Source of the DNA: Cylindrotheca closterium
Lineage: Eukaryota; Bacillariophyta; Bacillariophyceae; Bacillariales; Bacillariaceae
Assembly (NCBI GenBank): GCA_933822405.4
Contig: CAKOGP040000001.1
Location: 929,036-993,035, forward strand
Reading direction: 5' to 3'
DNA length: 64,000 nt
The position numbers and the translations under genes were made by a program. The notes beneath the pieces are model-generated. The model searched no databases, was not told the origin of the DNA, and saw nothing but the letters and a program-made list of their open reading frames with translations. This document shows positions 10,519 to 21,489 of this stretch, piece after piece. Position 1 is the stretch's first letter; each line of letters starts with the position of its first letter.

Positions 10519-11041
10519 GCTTCTAGTTTTTGGTCTCTTATCAATAAACTCCAATCCTCGAGTCAAAGATGAATACGGTCGGCTCCGATGGTTGTGCAGC
10601 CGAAGATGTGGCAATATGAGCTTGGGAACTTGACGACCGAACACTATGATAGCAGGATTTGTCCAAACGTCCTTGAAGACTGTTTTCTATAGACAGTCTT
10701 GAGAGATGGGTATGTACGTGTCAACTAAGTACACAAGCTGACAAAAATAAAAGGTCGTCGGTTGCTTGGATGATTGCGACACACTTGACGAAGACCACTA
10801 CAGCTTCGTGTCCGAGCATAAGGTCATGAGGGGCGCGGTACAGTCGGCGGGCAGCCGTTAGGCTGTAGTACCTTTTCTACAGACAGCTACCGTGGATTTG
10901 CTTCCGGGTCTCCATACGAGTCGAATGACTCCAGCGAAATGGAAACCAAAACCAACCAATTCGCACACTTCACACCACAAACACACACATCACATCGCAT
11001 CACATCACATCACATCATATCACATTACCAAAGTAGAAACC
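10519..11041. other. Intergenic region with CACAT-rich leader
   Basis: This 523-base region separates the divergent CK2 alpha and TRM82 genes. Its last 60 bases are a CACAT/CACA-rich tract (10981-11026), probably the TRM82 5' leader. The frame is open upstream to 10892 but would encode a histidine/threonine-rich repeat translation, so I do not count it as protein. Confidence 0.5.
10981..11026. repeat. CACAT-type simple repeat
   Basis: Imperfect tandem CACAT and CACA units stand directly before the preferred TRM82 start codon. If transcribed they form an unstructured 5' leader. Confidence 0.8.
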
Positions 11042-12337
11042 ATGAAGCAATTACTTTCCACGTGCGGAGATTACCATCTGGTAGGCTTGGATAAAACTGC
11101 CTTCATCTTTTCGATAACCTCTAGCAGCACAGCGTGTGAACTTTCATTACCACCGCCAGCTGACAAACAACAACAAGAAGGAGGAGGGGACCCCAATCAG
11201 ATTAAATCCGAGGATCCCGATGAAGTTCAATCCGTCGATCTGCACCAAAGTGCCACCGATGCAGACGAATACTGGTGTGCCGTATCTCGAGGAGATAAAA
11301 GAATCGCCATTTATCAATGGAACGCGGCCTCTCAAGCCAAAGACAAGAAACTGGATGCCAAATTGGTCTATTCGGCATCCAAACGAGCTGTCCACATGTG
11401 TTTTGCCACCGTCCCCAGCAGTAGTAAAGCTGATAGTGGTGAAGGGGGAACACTTTGTCTGGTAGCAGGAGACTTGGCTGGAGATGCCTATGCCTACAGT
11501 CTCACTACCCAAAAGAGCAAGTTGTTGTTGGGTCACACAGCGTCCATGTTGACGGGGGTCGCCGTCCAAGGCAATCGCATTCTGACGGCGGACCGGGACG
11601 AAAAGGTCCGAGTAAGTCGCTTTCCACAAACCTATCTCATTGAGGGATATCTATTGGGACACACAAAGTACATTACTTCGATTGATACGCTGGTTTTGGA
11701 GAATAGTAGTAAATTGCATTTGGTGGCCACTTGTGGTGCCGATTCGACCATTCGATTGTGGAATTTGGAGACTCTCGAACAATTATCAGAAATAGAGTGT
11801 CCCAAAGATGAAAAGGACGATTCATCATTGATACCCATCAAGATTGCCTTGCACCCCAAGGGTACCATGGCTGCTGTCATTTATGATAAATCGGACCGAT
11901 TCGATGTCTATTCGATAGAATCATCATCATCGGATGGTGCCAAAACTGCCAACCTGGTTGGGCATTTGCATACTACCAAGTGCGCGACTCCGTTACTCTC
12001 GGTGCTCTTTAAGGATGCCGATACTCTGCTGACACTCCAAAAAGAACCAAATTATCTAATTGCCTTTGAGGTGACCGACAGCTCCCTTACGCTAATGGAG
12101 GATGCTACCAGTACCATTTGTCAAAAGGCTTCCGAGTTGAGTATAACGTTACCGGAAGCCATTCTGGAGCGAGACAACTGGGGGAATATCAAGCTGGAAA
12201 AGTTGAACGAGACACGGGGCCCAGCAAGTGAAGATGCACCATGGAATCGATTTGAACGGGTGGGCATTGCCAAAGAACGGCAAAAGAGACACAAGAAACG
12301 AAAACTAGAAAAGAAGGATGTCGAAAAGAAAGAATAA
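11042..12337 (+). CDS. TRM82: TRM82/WDR4-like WD-repeat subunit of tRNA m7G46 methyltransferase
   Basis: This single exon of 431 residues is taken from the ATG at 11042; an in-frame ATG at 10892 only adds translated simple repeat. WD40 blades include the diagnostic run LLLGHTASMLTGVAV, ILTADRDEKVRVSRFP and YLLGHTKYITSIDTL, followed by ADSTIRLWNLETLEQL. That sequence is specific to Trm82/WDR4. The protein stabilises the Trm8/METTL1 catalytic subunit that makes N7-methylguanosine at position 46 of tRNAs. The C-terminus ends in a lysine-rich tail. The canonical Trm8 partner is not in this window; the PPR-TrmB fusion at 4866 is a different architecture. Confidence 0.93.
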   Translation: MKQLLSTCGDYHLVGLDKTAFIFSITSSSTACELSLPPPADKQQQEGGGDPNQIKSEDPDEVQSVDLHQSATDADEYWCAVSRGDKRIAIYQWNAASQAKDKKLDAKLVYSASKRAVHMCFATVPSSSKADSGEGGTLCLVAGDLAGDAYAYSLTTQKSKLLLGHTASMLTGVAVQGNRILTADRDEKVRVSRFPQTYLIEGYLLGHTKYITSIDTLVLENSSKLHLVATCGADSTIRLWNLETLEQLSEIECPKDEKDDSSLIPIKIALHPKGTMAAVIYDKSDRFDVYSIESSSSDGAKTANLVGHLHTTKCATPLLSVLFKDADTLLTLQKEPNYLIAFEVTDSSLTLMEDATSTICQKASELSITLPEAILERDNWGNIKLEKLNETRGPASEDAPWNRFERVGIAKERQKRHKKRKLEKKDVEKKE

Positions 12338-12450
12338 TTGTAAAAGCAATACTGTATTTTCTGTATCAACATAGTCCCATTCTATGTCTTGTGTGAAACA
12401 ATTAGAAAAACAAACAACGAGTAAATACTGCTACGGTACATTCAAGACTC

Positions 12451-13011
12451 TTAGTTCTGAGCAATGGCCAACAGATTCTGACCTTGTGATATATCATCAT
12501 CAGGAGGGATACCTCGATATGCCTTGGCCATATGAATCGATATTGGTGACTTGGGCTTGTCATTCTTGTCGGTTGCTACCATTCCCATTCTCTGAACAAC
12601 CCCCATGCCACTGTAGATTCTTCCAAAGATGGTATGTTTGTTGTCCAGCCACGGTGTTGACTTGAGAGTAACAAAAAATTGGGATCCATTGGTATTAGGC
12701 CCAGAATTGGCCATGCTGAGGATTCCTGCCCCCGTGTGCTTGAGATTGCTGGTAATTTCATCTTCAAATTTGCCCCCATAGATAGACTCGCCACCTCGTC
12801 CCGTGGCCGTTGGATCACCTCCTTGTATCATAAAGTCTCTGATAATTCGATGAAATACGGTACCATTGTAGTATCCACAGTCTGCTAATGCCGCAAAGTT
12901 GTAGCACGTCCGAGGAGCATGTTTGTGATAAAGTTCAACAACAAAGGTGCCAACGCTAGTTTCAAAGCGGACGTAAGACCACGGTGCGTTGGGATCGTGC
13001 TCTTCTGTCAT
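12451..13011 (-). CDS. PPIL1: Cyclophilin-type peptidyl-prolyl isomerase, PPIL1-like
   Basis: One exon encodes 186 residues. The core is a complete cyclophilin: FHRIIRDFMIQGGDPTATGRGGESIYGGKF, GILSMANSGPNTNGSQFFVTL, then WLDNKHTIFGRI. The active-site residues R, F, M, Q and the substrate-contact W and H are present. The absence of long insertions and the N-terminal VRFETSVGTFVVELYHKHAPRTC point to PPIL1, a spliceosome-associated cyclophilin. The last 25 residues are a short polar tail. It is transcribed towards TRM82. Confidence 0.93.
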   Translation of the reverse strand: MTEEHDPNAPWSYVRFETSVGTFVVELYHKHAPRTCYNFAALADCGYYNGTVFHRIIRDFMIQGGDPTATGRGGESIYGGKFEDEITSNLKHTGAGILSMANSGPNTNGSQFFVTLKSTPWLDNKHTIFGRIYSGMGVVQRMGMVATDKNDKPKSPISIHMAKAYRGIPPDDDISQGQNLLAIAQN

Positions 13012-13382
13012 TAAAAAGCTTGTCTCTCGTCTTTCTTTAAGAAGCGATGAAGAATTTTCGGGTATGGGTTTGCCGTAGAGTGCTCAGTGCAGTTGCAAGT
13101 TGGTGATGTTGTTGTTGTTGTTGTTGGGAGTTTTGGTGGTTTCAGTTGGTTGGGGAAAGATGCAGTTGGAAAATCAGTCACGGTAGGTGATCCATTCCCG
13201 CACATATTAATTAATACCTGGTTGAGGTCTGTCAGCCGATGGCGATCTGACGCGCGACACGTTTGATTGGTTTCGGTGGATGTGAAGATGTGAACCAAAT
13301 CAGGATAAGAGAAGTCGATCCTTGAAGTTTCGGCATTCCTTCACCTTCACTGCTTGCAAACAAACGCTCAATACAATCCACA
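13012..13382. other. Divergent promoter region PPIL1 / chorismate synthase
   Basis: This 371-base intergenic region lies between two head-to-head genes. It has a short GTT repeat near 13107-13127. I see no gene or RNA in it. Confidence 0.5.
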
Positions 13383-14820
13383 ATGAAATTTATAGCAACT
13401 AGTCTTCTATTACTCGAGGCAGCTTCCAGTCTCAGCATTCCCATGTCGATGGGTGTTGGAAACTCTTTTGGAAGAACCTTTCGCATTTCCACTTGGGGAG
13501 AATCTCATGGTGGAGGTGTTGGTGTGGTATTGGATGGTTGCCCCCCTCGTTTGGAAATCACTCGGGAAGAAATTCAAAAGGACTTGGACCGCCGTCGCCC
13601 TGGACAATCTCGAATCACAACTCCCAGAAACGAAGCCGATGCCGTCGAAATCTTGTCTGGACTGAACCCTGAAAACATCACCATCGGAACTCCCATTGCA
13701 ATGTTGGTGCGCAACAAGGATCAACGTTCCACCGATTATCTGGACAATGATATGAAGGTTGCCTACCGTCCATCCCACGCTGACGCAACTTACGATGCCA
13801 AGTACGGTGTCCGTGCCATTGCAGGTGGAGGTCGTTCGTCAGCTCGTGAAACCATTGGAAGAGTTGCTGCCGGTGCCATTGCCCGAAAGATCTTGCACAA
13901 GTACAACGGTATTGAAATCCTGGGATATGTTTCCAAGGTTCAAGACATAGAGACCAAGAATGTTGACCATGACACATTCACAGTGGAAGATGTGGACAAG
14001 AATATTGTCCGATGTCCTGACGAAGAAGTTGCCGAAAAGATGCTGGAACGAATTGACGAGATCCGTACTACTGGAAACTCTATTGGTGGAGTCGTTACAT
14101 GTATTGCACGTAATGTCCCTGCAGGTTTGGGAGGACCCGTCTTTGATAAATTGGAGGCTGACCTGGCCAAGGCCTGTATGTCCATCCCTGCTGCCAAGGG
14201 TTTCGAAGTCGGATCCGGTTTCGAAGGAACTTTGTTGAGTGGAAAGGAACATAATGACGAATTCTATATTGATCCAGAGACTGGAGCCACACGAACGAAG
14301 ACCAACAGATCTGGAGGAATCCAAGGCGGAATCAGCAATGGGGAGAACATTGTCATCAAAGTGGCATTCAAGCCTACCTCCACCATTGGACAAAAACAGG
14401 TGAGTGATTCAAAGAAAGCTGTTGGAAACGTTGCTGAGACCTTGTGCGAAGGATTTGGGGTCTTCTTGTAACAAGACTTGACCTATTTTGCTGTCACTAA
14501 CATTCCATTATCTGTGTTGCTTGCTTCTTCAGGGTACCGTGACGAGAGACGGGCAAGAGGTTGAACTTCGAGGAAAGGGCCGACATGACCCTTGTGTCTT
14601 ACCCCGTGCCATTCCAATGGTCGAAGCTATGGTCGCCCTCACTTTGGTGGACCACGTTATGATGCAAGTTGCTCAATGCGAGCTCTTCCCCAATGAAGCT
14701 CCAATGGAACTTCAACCCAACCCAATGGGAACCACTGCTCACCGGGAAGGTGGCCCAGCTGTCTTTGCCGCTGAATCAAAGCCAGACAAGGCAGTGAGCC
14801 AACGTGTAGATGAAGAGTAA
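13383..14820 (+). CDS. aroC: Chorismate synthase, probably plastid-targeted
   Basis: Exons 13383-14399 and 14533-14820 join across a 133-nt intron (GTGAGT ... TTCAG), giving 434 residues. The enzyme converts EPSP to chorismate, the last shikimate-pathway step, with reduced FMN. Recognisable signatures are [19 protein letters not shown] at the mature N-terminus, [37 protein letters not shown] and, after the intron, [18 protein letters not shown]. The first 25 residues are a hydrophobic signal-like leader, consistent with bipartite targeting to a secondary plastid, although the usual F at the cleavage site is not obvious. The length is normal. Confidence 0.97.
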
Positions 14821-15231
14821 ATAGAAGTTAAACATCCAAATTCGAAAGTCAGAAGAACTACTATAGTCGTATGTGATTTGATGAATGAATAGTTGAGATC
14901 TAACAAGCCACAAGAACATGGCAGTGGGGTATAGAAAACTACTAGCAGAAATATCCCACACATTTGAAACGATGTGGGGCTGTGCATTCGTTTGATGTGT
15001 TTTGCTTCCGTTCATTTCTGAACAAGAATGCAATCGCATGGACTTCCTTTTCAGGTTTACACCCCGAAGAACACAGTCCACAACAGCTTCCGATTCAAAT
15101 AATTGCTAACAATCTAATACTTCTAGCAGGTAGCAACGCACAACAAAAGGCAAAACGATAAAGACATAGTTGTCAATCGAAAAAGTGACAGAGTATTCCC
15201 ATTTTACAGTAAGAATTCAGAATCCAGTAAT
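14821..15231. other. Intergenic region between convergent genes
   Basis: This 411-base stretch holds the 3' flanks of chorismate synthase and the small plastid protein. Several overlapping short frames exist on both strands, none convincing. No RNA gene is seen. Confidence 0.5.
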
Positions 15232-15672
15232 CTAATCGGAATCACTGTTTGGTGCAGCAACTGTGATGAAGCACTTGGCAATGAATTCATTCTCCACTTG
15301 ACGGGCAGCATTAGATTGTAGCTTCTTCAAGATCTTTCTTCGGCTTGTTCCACGCTTTCCTGGGGTAGAAAACTTGCGCATATTTTCACGGTTGCGCTTT
15401 CTCTTTTCCTTCTTGGCGTTGACGCGGGAAGCGAACAAAGAAGTGGTGAAGGTAGGGCTCATGGTAGAGACTGGGGCGAAAGCCTACAATAGAAAGAAGG
15501 GGAAGTTGGTGAGGACACGAATCACAATGGGGCATGTCAAATTGTTCCATGACGATTGATGTGTTCTTTTCCACAATCAACAAAAGGCATTTCAACACAG
15601 GAGCAGCCGCACCTCAGCATTCAATGCAAGCGCAAGAGCAATTGCGACGAAAAGAAAAAGCTTGGCGAACAT
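15232..15672 (-). CDS. Small basic plastid-targeted protein of unknown function
   Basis: Exons 15672-15613 and 15483-15232 join across a 129-nt intron to encode 103 residues. Residues 1-20 form a strong signal peptide, and the splice creates ALNAE|AFAP, the classic diatom signal/transit junction with F after the cleavage site. The mature part is very basic: a KKEKRKRNRENMRKF stretch, then GKRGTSRRKILKKLQSNAARQVENEF. A small lysine/arginine-rich stromal protein of this kind could be a plastid ribosome or nucleoid component, but I do not recognise a family. The intron falls exactly between signal peptide and transit motif, a common design in plastid-protein genes of such algae. Confidence 0.72.
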
Positions 15673-16032
15673 TGTCAAGTAGTTTTGTTTGATTGCTTGA
15701 TGAAACAGGAAAGGAGCAGCAGCCACGAGTTGATCGTTGATGGATCGTCGTCGACGGTCTGTTCTTCGTGATGAGTGAGGAGATTGTCGGTAGTTGACTG
15801 ACGCACACTGTGATTTGTGGTTCTCCAAGCACCAGTGGAACCGATCCGGCTTTGTCGCCACGACGTCTCAGTGACCAAAGAACAAGTATTGGGGTGAAGC
15901 TTGTGTGACTGACTCAGTCGACCACCTTGGTCGAGAACAGCGTCGAACAGTGGAAAAGAAAAACGAAGTCCACCTCTTTCATATCAAGTCATAAATTCTT
16001 TCGACAGACAATTGCCTCCGATTCAAAACTGA
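15673..16032. other. Divergent promoter region
   Basis: This 360-base region lies between the plastid-protein gene (minus) and the PH-domain gene (plus). A minus-strand open frame continues upstream of the plastid-protein ATG to 15861, but its translation is not signal-peptide-like, so the ATG at 15672 is preferred. Confidence 0.5.
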
Positions 16033-16737
16033 ATGTCAGAGCTAAGAAACCGAGGCGCTACTCTCTCCGCCAATACTATGGAAAATGAGAAGACGAAGTC
16101 CGTGGTCAGAGAACTGGGATCTGGTATGGCTGCCAAGTCTTTGATTGATGCGTCACCACAACAACATGGAGTTGTTCTCAAGCTTCATCTGCCCTTTGTA
16201 TACAATCTCATTCCTTCATTTTTGCTGAGTATCATTTATTCCATTGGTTGTCTTTCGTTTCTCCTACCTTCTTGGAAACAAAGATACCTCATCTCCTGTG
16301 GATCCTACCTGTACAAATTCAAGGATCAACAATCGAAATCCCCCAAAGGCTGTCCGTTTGATCTTGCAACCATGTCAGTTGACCTGATTCCGAAGGAAAA
16401 TTCACCACATGTAGGGGCGTTACCGCCTGGTTTTGACGCTATTATCTGTGTTTCGACACTGCGAAGAAAGCAATACTATGCAGTTCGGGATCGGGAAGAA
16501 GCAATGCTATGGGTTCGCAGTCTTACGGAGGCAAAGCAAGCAGTGATTACTCGAAATTTGGGGCACGATAAGCAGATGCCGTATCCTCAGTCATGGAAAC
16601 ACTTTGATAGTCTTGCGGCGGGTCTTGTCAAATCAAAAGAACGAATCAAGGAAAGGATGGAGACACAAAATATGAGAGAAATGGAAATGACCAATTTCAT
16701 GGATGGTGGTCCGTTACCTAGAGGGTACCATGGATAG
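16033..16737 (+). CDS. PH-like domain protein with hydrophobic insertion
   Basis: One exon encodes 234 residues. A pleckstrin-homology-like fold is suggested by GVVLKL (first strand), WKQRYLISCGSYLYKFKD (strands two and three), IICVSTLRRKQYYAVRD and a final helix EEAMLWVRSLTEAKQ. Between strands one and two sits a hydrophobic stretch of about 35 residues (about 53-88) able to form one or two membrane segments. I found no splice sites that would remove it. The C-terminus is a charged helix rich in K, E and M. The likely role is membrane-lipid-associated adaptor; the ligand is unknown. Confidence 0.55.
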   Translation: MSELRNRGATLSANTMENEKTKSVVRELGSGMAAKSLIDASPQQHGVVLKLHLPFVYNLIPSFLLSIIYSIGCLSFLLPSWKQRYLISCGSYLYKFKDQQSKSPKGCPFDLATMSVDLIPKENSPHVGALPPGFDAIICVSTLRRKQYYAVRDREEAMLWVRSLTEAKQAVITRNLGHDKQMPYPQSWKHFDSLAAGLVKSKERIKERMETQNMREMEMTNFMDGGPLPRGYHG

Positions 16738-17139
16738 TAATTGCTGTCCGCTTGCTTGCATTGATAGACACATAAAATATAACCATGCTAACATTCATTT
16801 CCTGAACTATTTAGTTTCCGAAGCAGCAAACGTCCTTCTTATGCGGAATAAAGGAATTTCTACCAGTCCTTGTTACTGTATTTATGCCAAATAATCAAAT
16901 AGGGGAGGTGATTTGACGAGGGCAACACAAAGCATCACTGGTTGGAATCCAACAACACTTTAGGGGGTAGATTCTGATCTTTGAAGGGTAACTGACGTCA
17001 CAAACCTCTCGTATGTAGCTTTCCTACGCATATTTCAATGATTTTGAACTCCCACGTATGTTTTTTGCCTCCATCACCCGTCCCATCGGATCCGATGCAG
17101 AGTGTCACCATTTTGTTTCAACAATAATAACCAAGCAAG
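16738..17139. other. Intergenic region
   Basis: This 402-base stretch is the 3' flank of the PH-domain gene and the promoter of the enoyl-ACP reductase gene. It carries a TGACGTCA motif at 16992-16999, like those upstream of the SLC4 genes. Nothing else is recognisable. Confidence 0.45.
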
Positions 17140-18285
17140 ATGTTCCGTTTCACCCTCCTCCTAGCGGCACTCAGTGCCATGCTTTCCACTTCTGTTGCCT
17201 TCGCTCCTTCTCTAGGTAAGATTGGGGATTGCAGTCGACAACGCGCCTTCTCTTATCTAACCAAGATCTATTGTGTTTGAGTAGCCGTCGGACGCAATGG
17301 TTTCTGTGCCTCCTCTGAATCTGCCATGCCAGTCCGCAGTCATTCTGGAAGCAAGTCTGAGCTTAACATGGCCGCTGACTTGAAGGGAAAGGTCGCTTTT
17401 ATTGCCGGTGTCGCTGATTCCACTGGATACGGTTGGGCCATCGCCAAGGCTCTTGCCGATGCCGGAGCCACCATCATTGTCGGAACTTGGCCACCAGTCT
17501 TGAAAATCTTCGAAAGAGGTTTGGCGAAGGGACAATTCGACGAGGATTCCACCCTTTCTGATGGATCCAAGATGACCATTGAGAAGGTTTACCCACTTGA
17601 TGCTGTTTTTGACGAACCCGATGATGTTCCTGAGGACATCAAGACCAACAAGAGATACGCCGGACTTGATGGATACACCATCTCCGAGGTCGCCAAGGCT
17701 GTCGAAGCCGATTATGGAAAGATCGATATCCTTGTTCACTCACTTGCCAACGGTCCTGAGGTCACCAAGCCCCTTCTTGAGACCAGCCGTAAGGGATACC
17801 TTGCCGCTTCTTCTGCTTCCGCTTACTCTTTCGTCTCCCTTGTCCAAAAGTTTGGCCCAATCATGAACCCCGAATCATGTGCTCTTTCGTTGACTTACAT
17901 CGCTTCCGAAAAGGTCATTCCAGGATACGGTGGAGGTATGTCTTCCGCCAAGGCCCAATTAGAATCTGACACCCGCACTTTGGCATTTGAAGCTGGCCGC
18001 AAATGGGGAATGCGTGTCAACACCATCAGCGCTGGACCTTTGAAGTCTCGTGCTGCCTCTGCTATCGGAAAGGAACCAGGACAGAAGACTTTTATCGAGG
18101 TCGCCATTGATTACTCCAATGCCAACGCTCCTTTGGCTCAAGACCTTTACAGCGACGATGTCGGTAACTCTGGATATTTCTTGTGCTCTCCTCTTGCACG
18201 CACCATTACCGGTGTGACTCTTTACGTCGACAATGGGCTACACGCCATGGGAATGGCGCTCGACAGTGCTGCATTGAACCAGTAA
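17140..18285 (+). CDS. fabI: Plastid enoyl-ACP reductase (NADH), FabI type
   Basis: Exons 17140-17215 and 17285-18285, separated by a 69-nt intron, encode 358 residues. Exon 1 is a signal peptide ending in SVAFAPSL, the typical plastid-import motif of secondary red-lineage plastids. The mature enzyme has the Rossmann motif [36 protein letters not shown], the catalytic Y-x6-K in the ENR arrangement ([21 protein letters not shown]), and [19 protein letters not shown]. It carries the long insert typical of plant-type ENR (about residues 130-175). It performs the last reduction of each type II fatty-acid elongation cycle. It is the target class of triclosan. Confidence 0.96.
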
Positions 18286-18406
18286 TCGTTGCGAAACCAC
18301 TATCACTGTGAAATCGCTACTCTCAAAACATTACTAGCTACCACGTAAAACTCGCTACAATGCTAGATTGTACATACTATGTATGTTGCTTAGCTCGTAT
18401 TATCTT

Positions 18407-20028
18407 CTATTGCAAACGAGGGGTTGCAGCGTCTAGCAGCACTTTAACAGGAACACCCAGAAACACCAACACTTTGAAGAAAACATCTCTGAACTTTGCA
18501 TAGAATCCATCTCTCCCTCCTGTCTCCAAATAGCCCAAGATAGCAGCCTGTGCTGTGATGCTTGTCGTCACACCCCATCGCGCTCTTTCGTATTCCTTCA
18601 ACATTGACTTTAAATCTTGATGCTCATCCTCGTCGGACTCTATCTGTGCGTTGTAGCTTCGAATCTTTTCGGCAAGACAATATGCATCTTGTATGGCTTG
18701 GTTTGCGCCTTGGCCGAGAAAAGGAGGCATTGCATGTGCCGAATCACCACACAGAACAGTCAAGGCTCCCGTAGACGATGGAACCTCTTTCGTCCATCCC
18801 GACAATGACAAGGGATTGTGGAAGTATACTCCAAGGTTGAAGAATCGGCTGGCGTCAGAAATCGTCTGAGCAATCTTTTCATCGCCAATATTCGCTTTTT
18901 CCAGCTGAGTCAACATTTGAGCTCTTGACTTTTCTTCAGACTTCTTTTCGTCTTGAGTCCAATCAGAATTCTCAGATATTGCCTCTTCGGAGGTGGTAAC
19001 TGCCTTTCGTTTTCCAAGCGGGCCATTGTAACGATCGTCCAGTGAGATGACGAAGACACAATCACAGGGTGCTACGCCAGGACCATTGCCGAACGATCCA
19101 GAGAAAATGTATGAACCATCTGCAAATGTTTGTTGGATATCATAGCTGGTCTTGCGTTCTTCTGATTCGCTGGCATCTTTAACGGCGTATGCAATACGGA
19201 TGCCAGAATAAATAGCTGCAGCACTTCCTTCTCTCTTTGACGCATCGGCAGAAATCTTTCCTTTTTCAATGTACTCCTTGACTGCTGACTTTACTCCATC
19301 ACAACCAACAATCAAGTCAAAGTTGCCATCGTTCGTCCCATCATCAAACTCACAACATCCACCGCCAACTCCATTGGAATTGATCCCAACTAGGTTCTTA
19401 CCGAATTCAACCTTTATTTTATCATCGGCTGGAAGCGCATCTGCAAGCACTTGCTGCAGTGCACCTCTCATGATTGCAACCCATTGCACTTGGTTGTCAA
19501 TAATGAGTTGGTCCTCAGCATCGCCTCCTTTATCTCGGATGATTTTCTCTACTGAGAAATTCCACAACGAATCTGTTGGAGTCTTCTGAGACCACGACTT
19601 GTTCTTCCCTCGAAGATTTGCGATCTGAACTCCAGCGTTCAAGATGGCTTTATGAACTGTTGGATTGATTTTCGCCATGGTTGACAATCCTCCGTTGAGT
19701 TGCACTAAAAAATAGGGTGTGGATTCAAGTTAGAACGATTTCTTTCGCATACAAGCTAATGAGTCATACAACAGACAAACTGACCTCCCGAACCTGCTGT
19801 GAAATCCAAGGACTCTCTAGAGTCAAAGACCGATATTTGCAGGTCTTTCTCAGAACTCCTCAAAGCGTGGGCTAGCGATAATCCTGCTATGCCGGCCCCA
19901 ACAATCGCAACTTTTTCGACTCGCTTGGTCTTTGCCATTGAGACAGCAGTACTCGAAAGACATTGCACCACCTGGTACACAGTAAACTGCAGTATGAGGG
20001 ATCTAAGGATACACTGATGCCACTTCAT
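18407..20028 (-). CDS. FAD-dependent monooxygenase
   Basis: Exons 20028-19785 and 19704-18407, with an 80-nt intron, encode 513 residues. The domain is a class A aromatic-ring-hydroxylase fold: VAIVGAGIAGLSLAHAL (GxGxxG, about residues 40-56), AGSG|VQLNGG at the splice junction, DLIVGCDGVKSAV (DG motif) and LCGDSAHAMPPFLGQGANQAIQDA (GD motif). A hydrophobic leader precedes the FAD site and may be a signal peptide. An acidic stretch (about 295-320) is inserted in the substrate domain. Relatives include salicylate hydroxylases and zeaxanthin epoxidases, but the extra C-terminal FHA domain of the latter is absent, so the substrate is open. The gene shares a 146-bp promoter region with UBLCP1. 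Confidence 0.9.
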
Positions 20029-20174
20029 TTTTGGGAACTGTGATTTTTTGTGATTGAAATTGAAATCCAAAACATCAACAAGATTTGATTTAGTCGGGGG
20101 ATTACTTAGGCCTAATTGCAAAACCTCCAATCCAAAAACTATTCGCATCAAAAAAAATAGAAGAACGACTAGCA

Positions 20175-21432
20175 ATGGAGGACGGTGTTGCAGCAGGTAA
20201 AGGCATTACGCTTATTGCCAAATGGGGAAAGGAACGTGTAGTTCTCGAGAACCTTGATGGCGAAACCACGGTGGGAGCAGTCAAAGATTTGTTGGCTCAA
20301 CGAACAGGAGTCTTGTCCAAAAGACAAAAACTGATCGGTCTCAAACCAAAGTCCTCCAAACTCAACGATGGTGTGGTGTTGAAGGACCTGAAGGTGAAGA
20401 ATGCAAATAAAAAAGCAGATACGGACAATGTTGTTTCACATGAGTTCATCATGATGGGGACAAAGGAGGAGAACATATTCGTTGATCCGAACGATAAAGA
20501 CGATTTACCAGACGTCGTGGACGATTTTGATTTGGACTTCAATGCCGGCAGTTCTGAATGGCTACAGCACGTTGCCAACGGAGACAACCTGAAAAAGTTT
20601 ACCGAATCGACCATGATCCATGTAATGAGTGAACCACGGCCGGGAAAGCCATTGTTGGTATTGGACCTGGATCACACTTTACTCGACTTCAACAGCAAAG
20701 CGCTCCAACGTGAATCTAGTACTCAGCAAGTTGGCACTGGTTCCGCTGTTAACATGAAACGGTAAGTCTGAGTCGATGTTACTACAGTGAAAGATATTCA
20801 AGCATTGAACAATGAACTCATAACAAATGCCTTGCCGTCCCTTTGAAGGCCGCACATGGATGACTTTCTCACTCGCGCATACCGACACTACGATTTAGTT
20901 GTGTGGTCACAAACGTCGTGGAGAGTAAGTATTTGTGACTTCCTTGGGCGAAAATGAATAGCATGACATTTCTAATCTACACCTGTTGTTGCACCAGTGG
21001 CTCGAAACAAAGCTGATCGAGCTGGGAATGTTGACACACCCTGGATACCGATTCTGTTTTGTCATGGACAAGACAAGCATGTTCAAAGTAACTTCGACGA
21101 AACGCAGTGGTGCACAAGTTGTGCATTACGTCAAACCGCTTCAAATCATATGGTCAAAGTTCCCTCAATGGGGAAGTCACAACACTGCACATGTTGATGA
21201 CTTGTCTCGAAACTTTGCGCTGAATCTAGGCTGTGGGATAAAAGTCACCGGATTCTATCGAAAAAGGAGCAAAGCTGGACGCGATTCCGAGTTGCTGGGA
21301 CTAGCAAAATATCTTGAGCAGTTAGCAGAAGCTAATGTTAGTTTTGAAAAGGTGAAGTTTGGAGAATGGAAAGATGTGGTAACCGAATCCAGAAGTCTAG
21401 TAAGAGAAGATGACAGCAAAGAAGAAGAATAA
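20175..21432 (+). CDS. UBLCP1: UBLCP1-like ubiquitin-like-domain phosphatase of the proteasome
   Basis: Exons 20175-20761, 20849-20924 and 20998-21432 (introns of 87 and 73 nt) give 365 residues. An N-terminal ubiquitin-like domain (about 10-95) is followed by an HAD/NIF-type phosphatase with LLVLDLDHTLLDF (catalytic DxDxT at 164-168), MKRPHMDDFLTRAYRHYDLVVWSQTSWRWLE across both later splice sites, and DDLSRNFALN. The order UBL then FCP/SCP-like phosphatase is specific to UBLCP1, which docks on Rpn1 and dephosphorylates the nuclear 26S proteasome. It is somewhat longer than the human protein because of an acidic linker and tail. Confidence 0.95.
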
Positions 21433-21489
21433 GGAGATCCCCCACCAATGTGTAGTAGAAAATGTATATAACTTGCTGTTTTACACAAA

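Noticed and set aside
10892..11041. N-terminal extension of TRM82 from the ATG at 10892
   Set aside because: It would encode a histidine/threonine repeat from a CACAT microsatellite; family alignment begins at the ATG at 11042.
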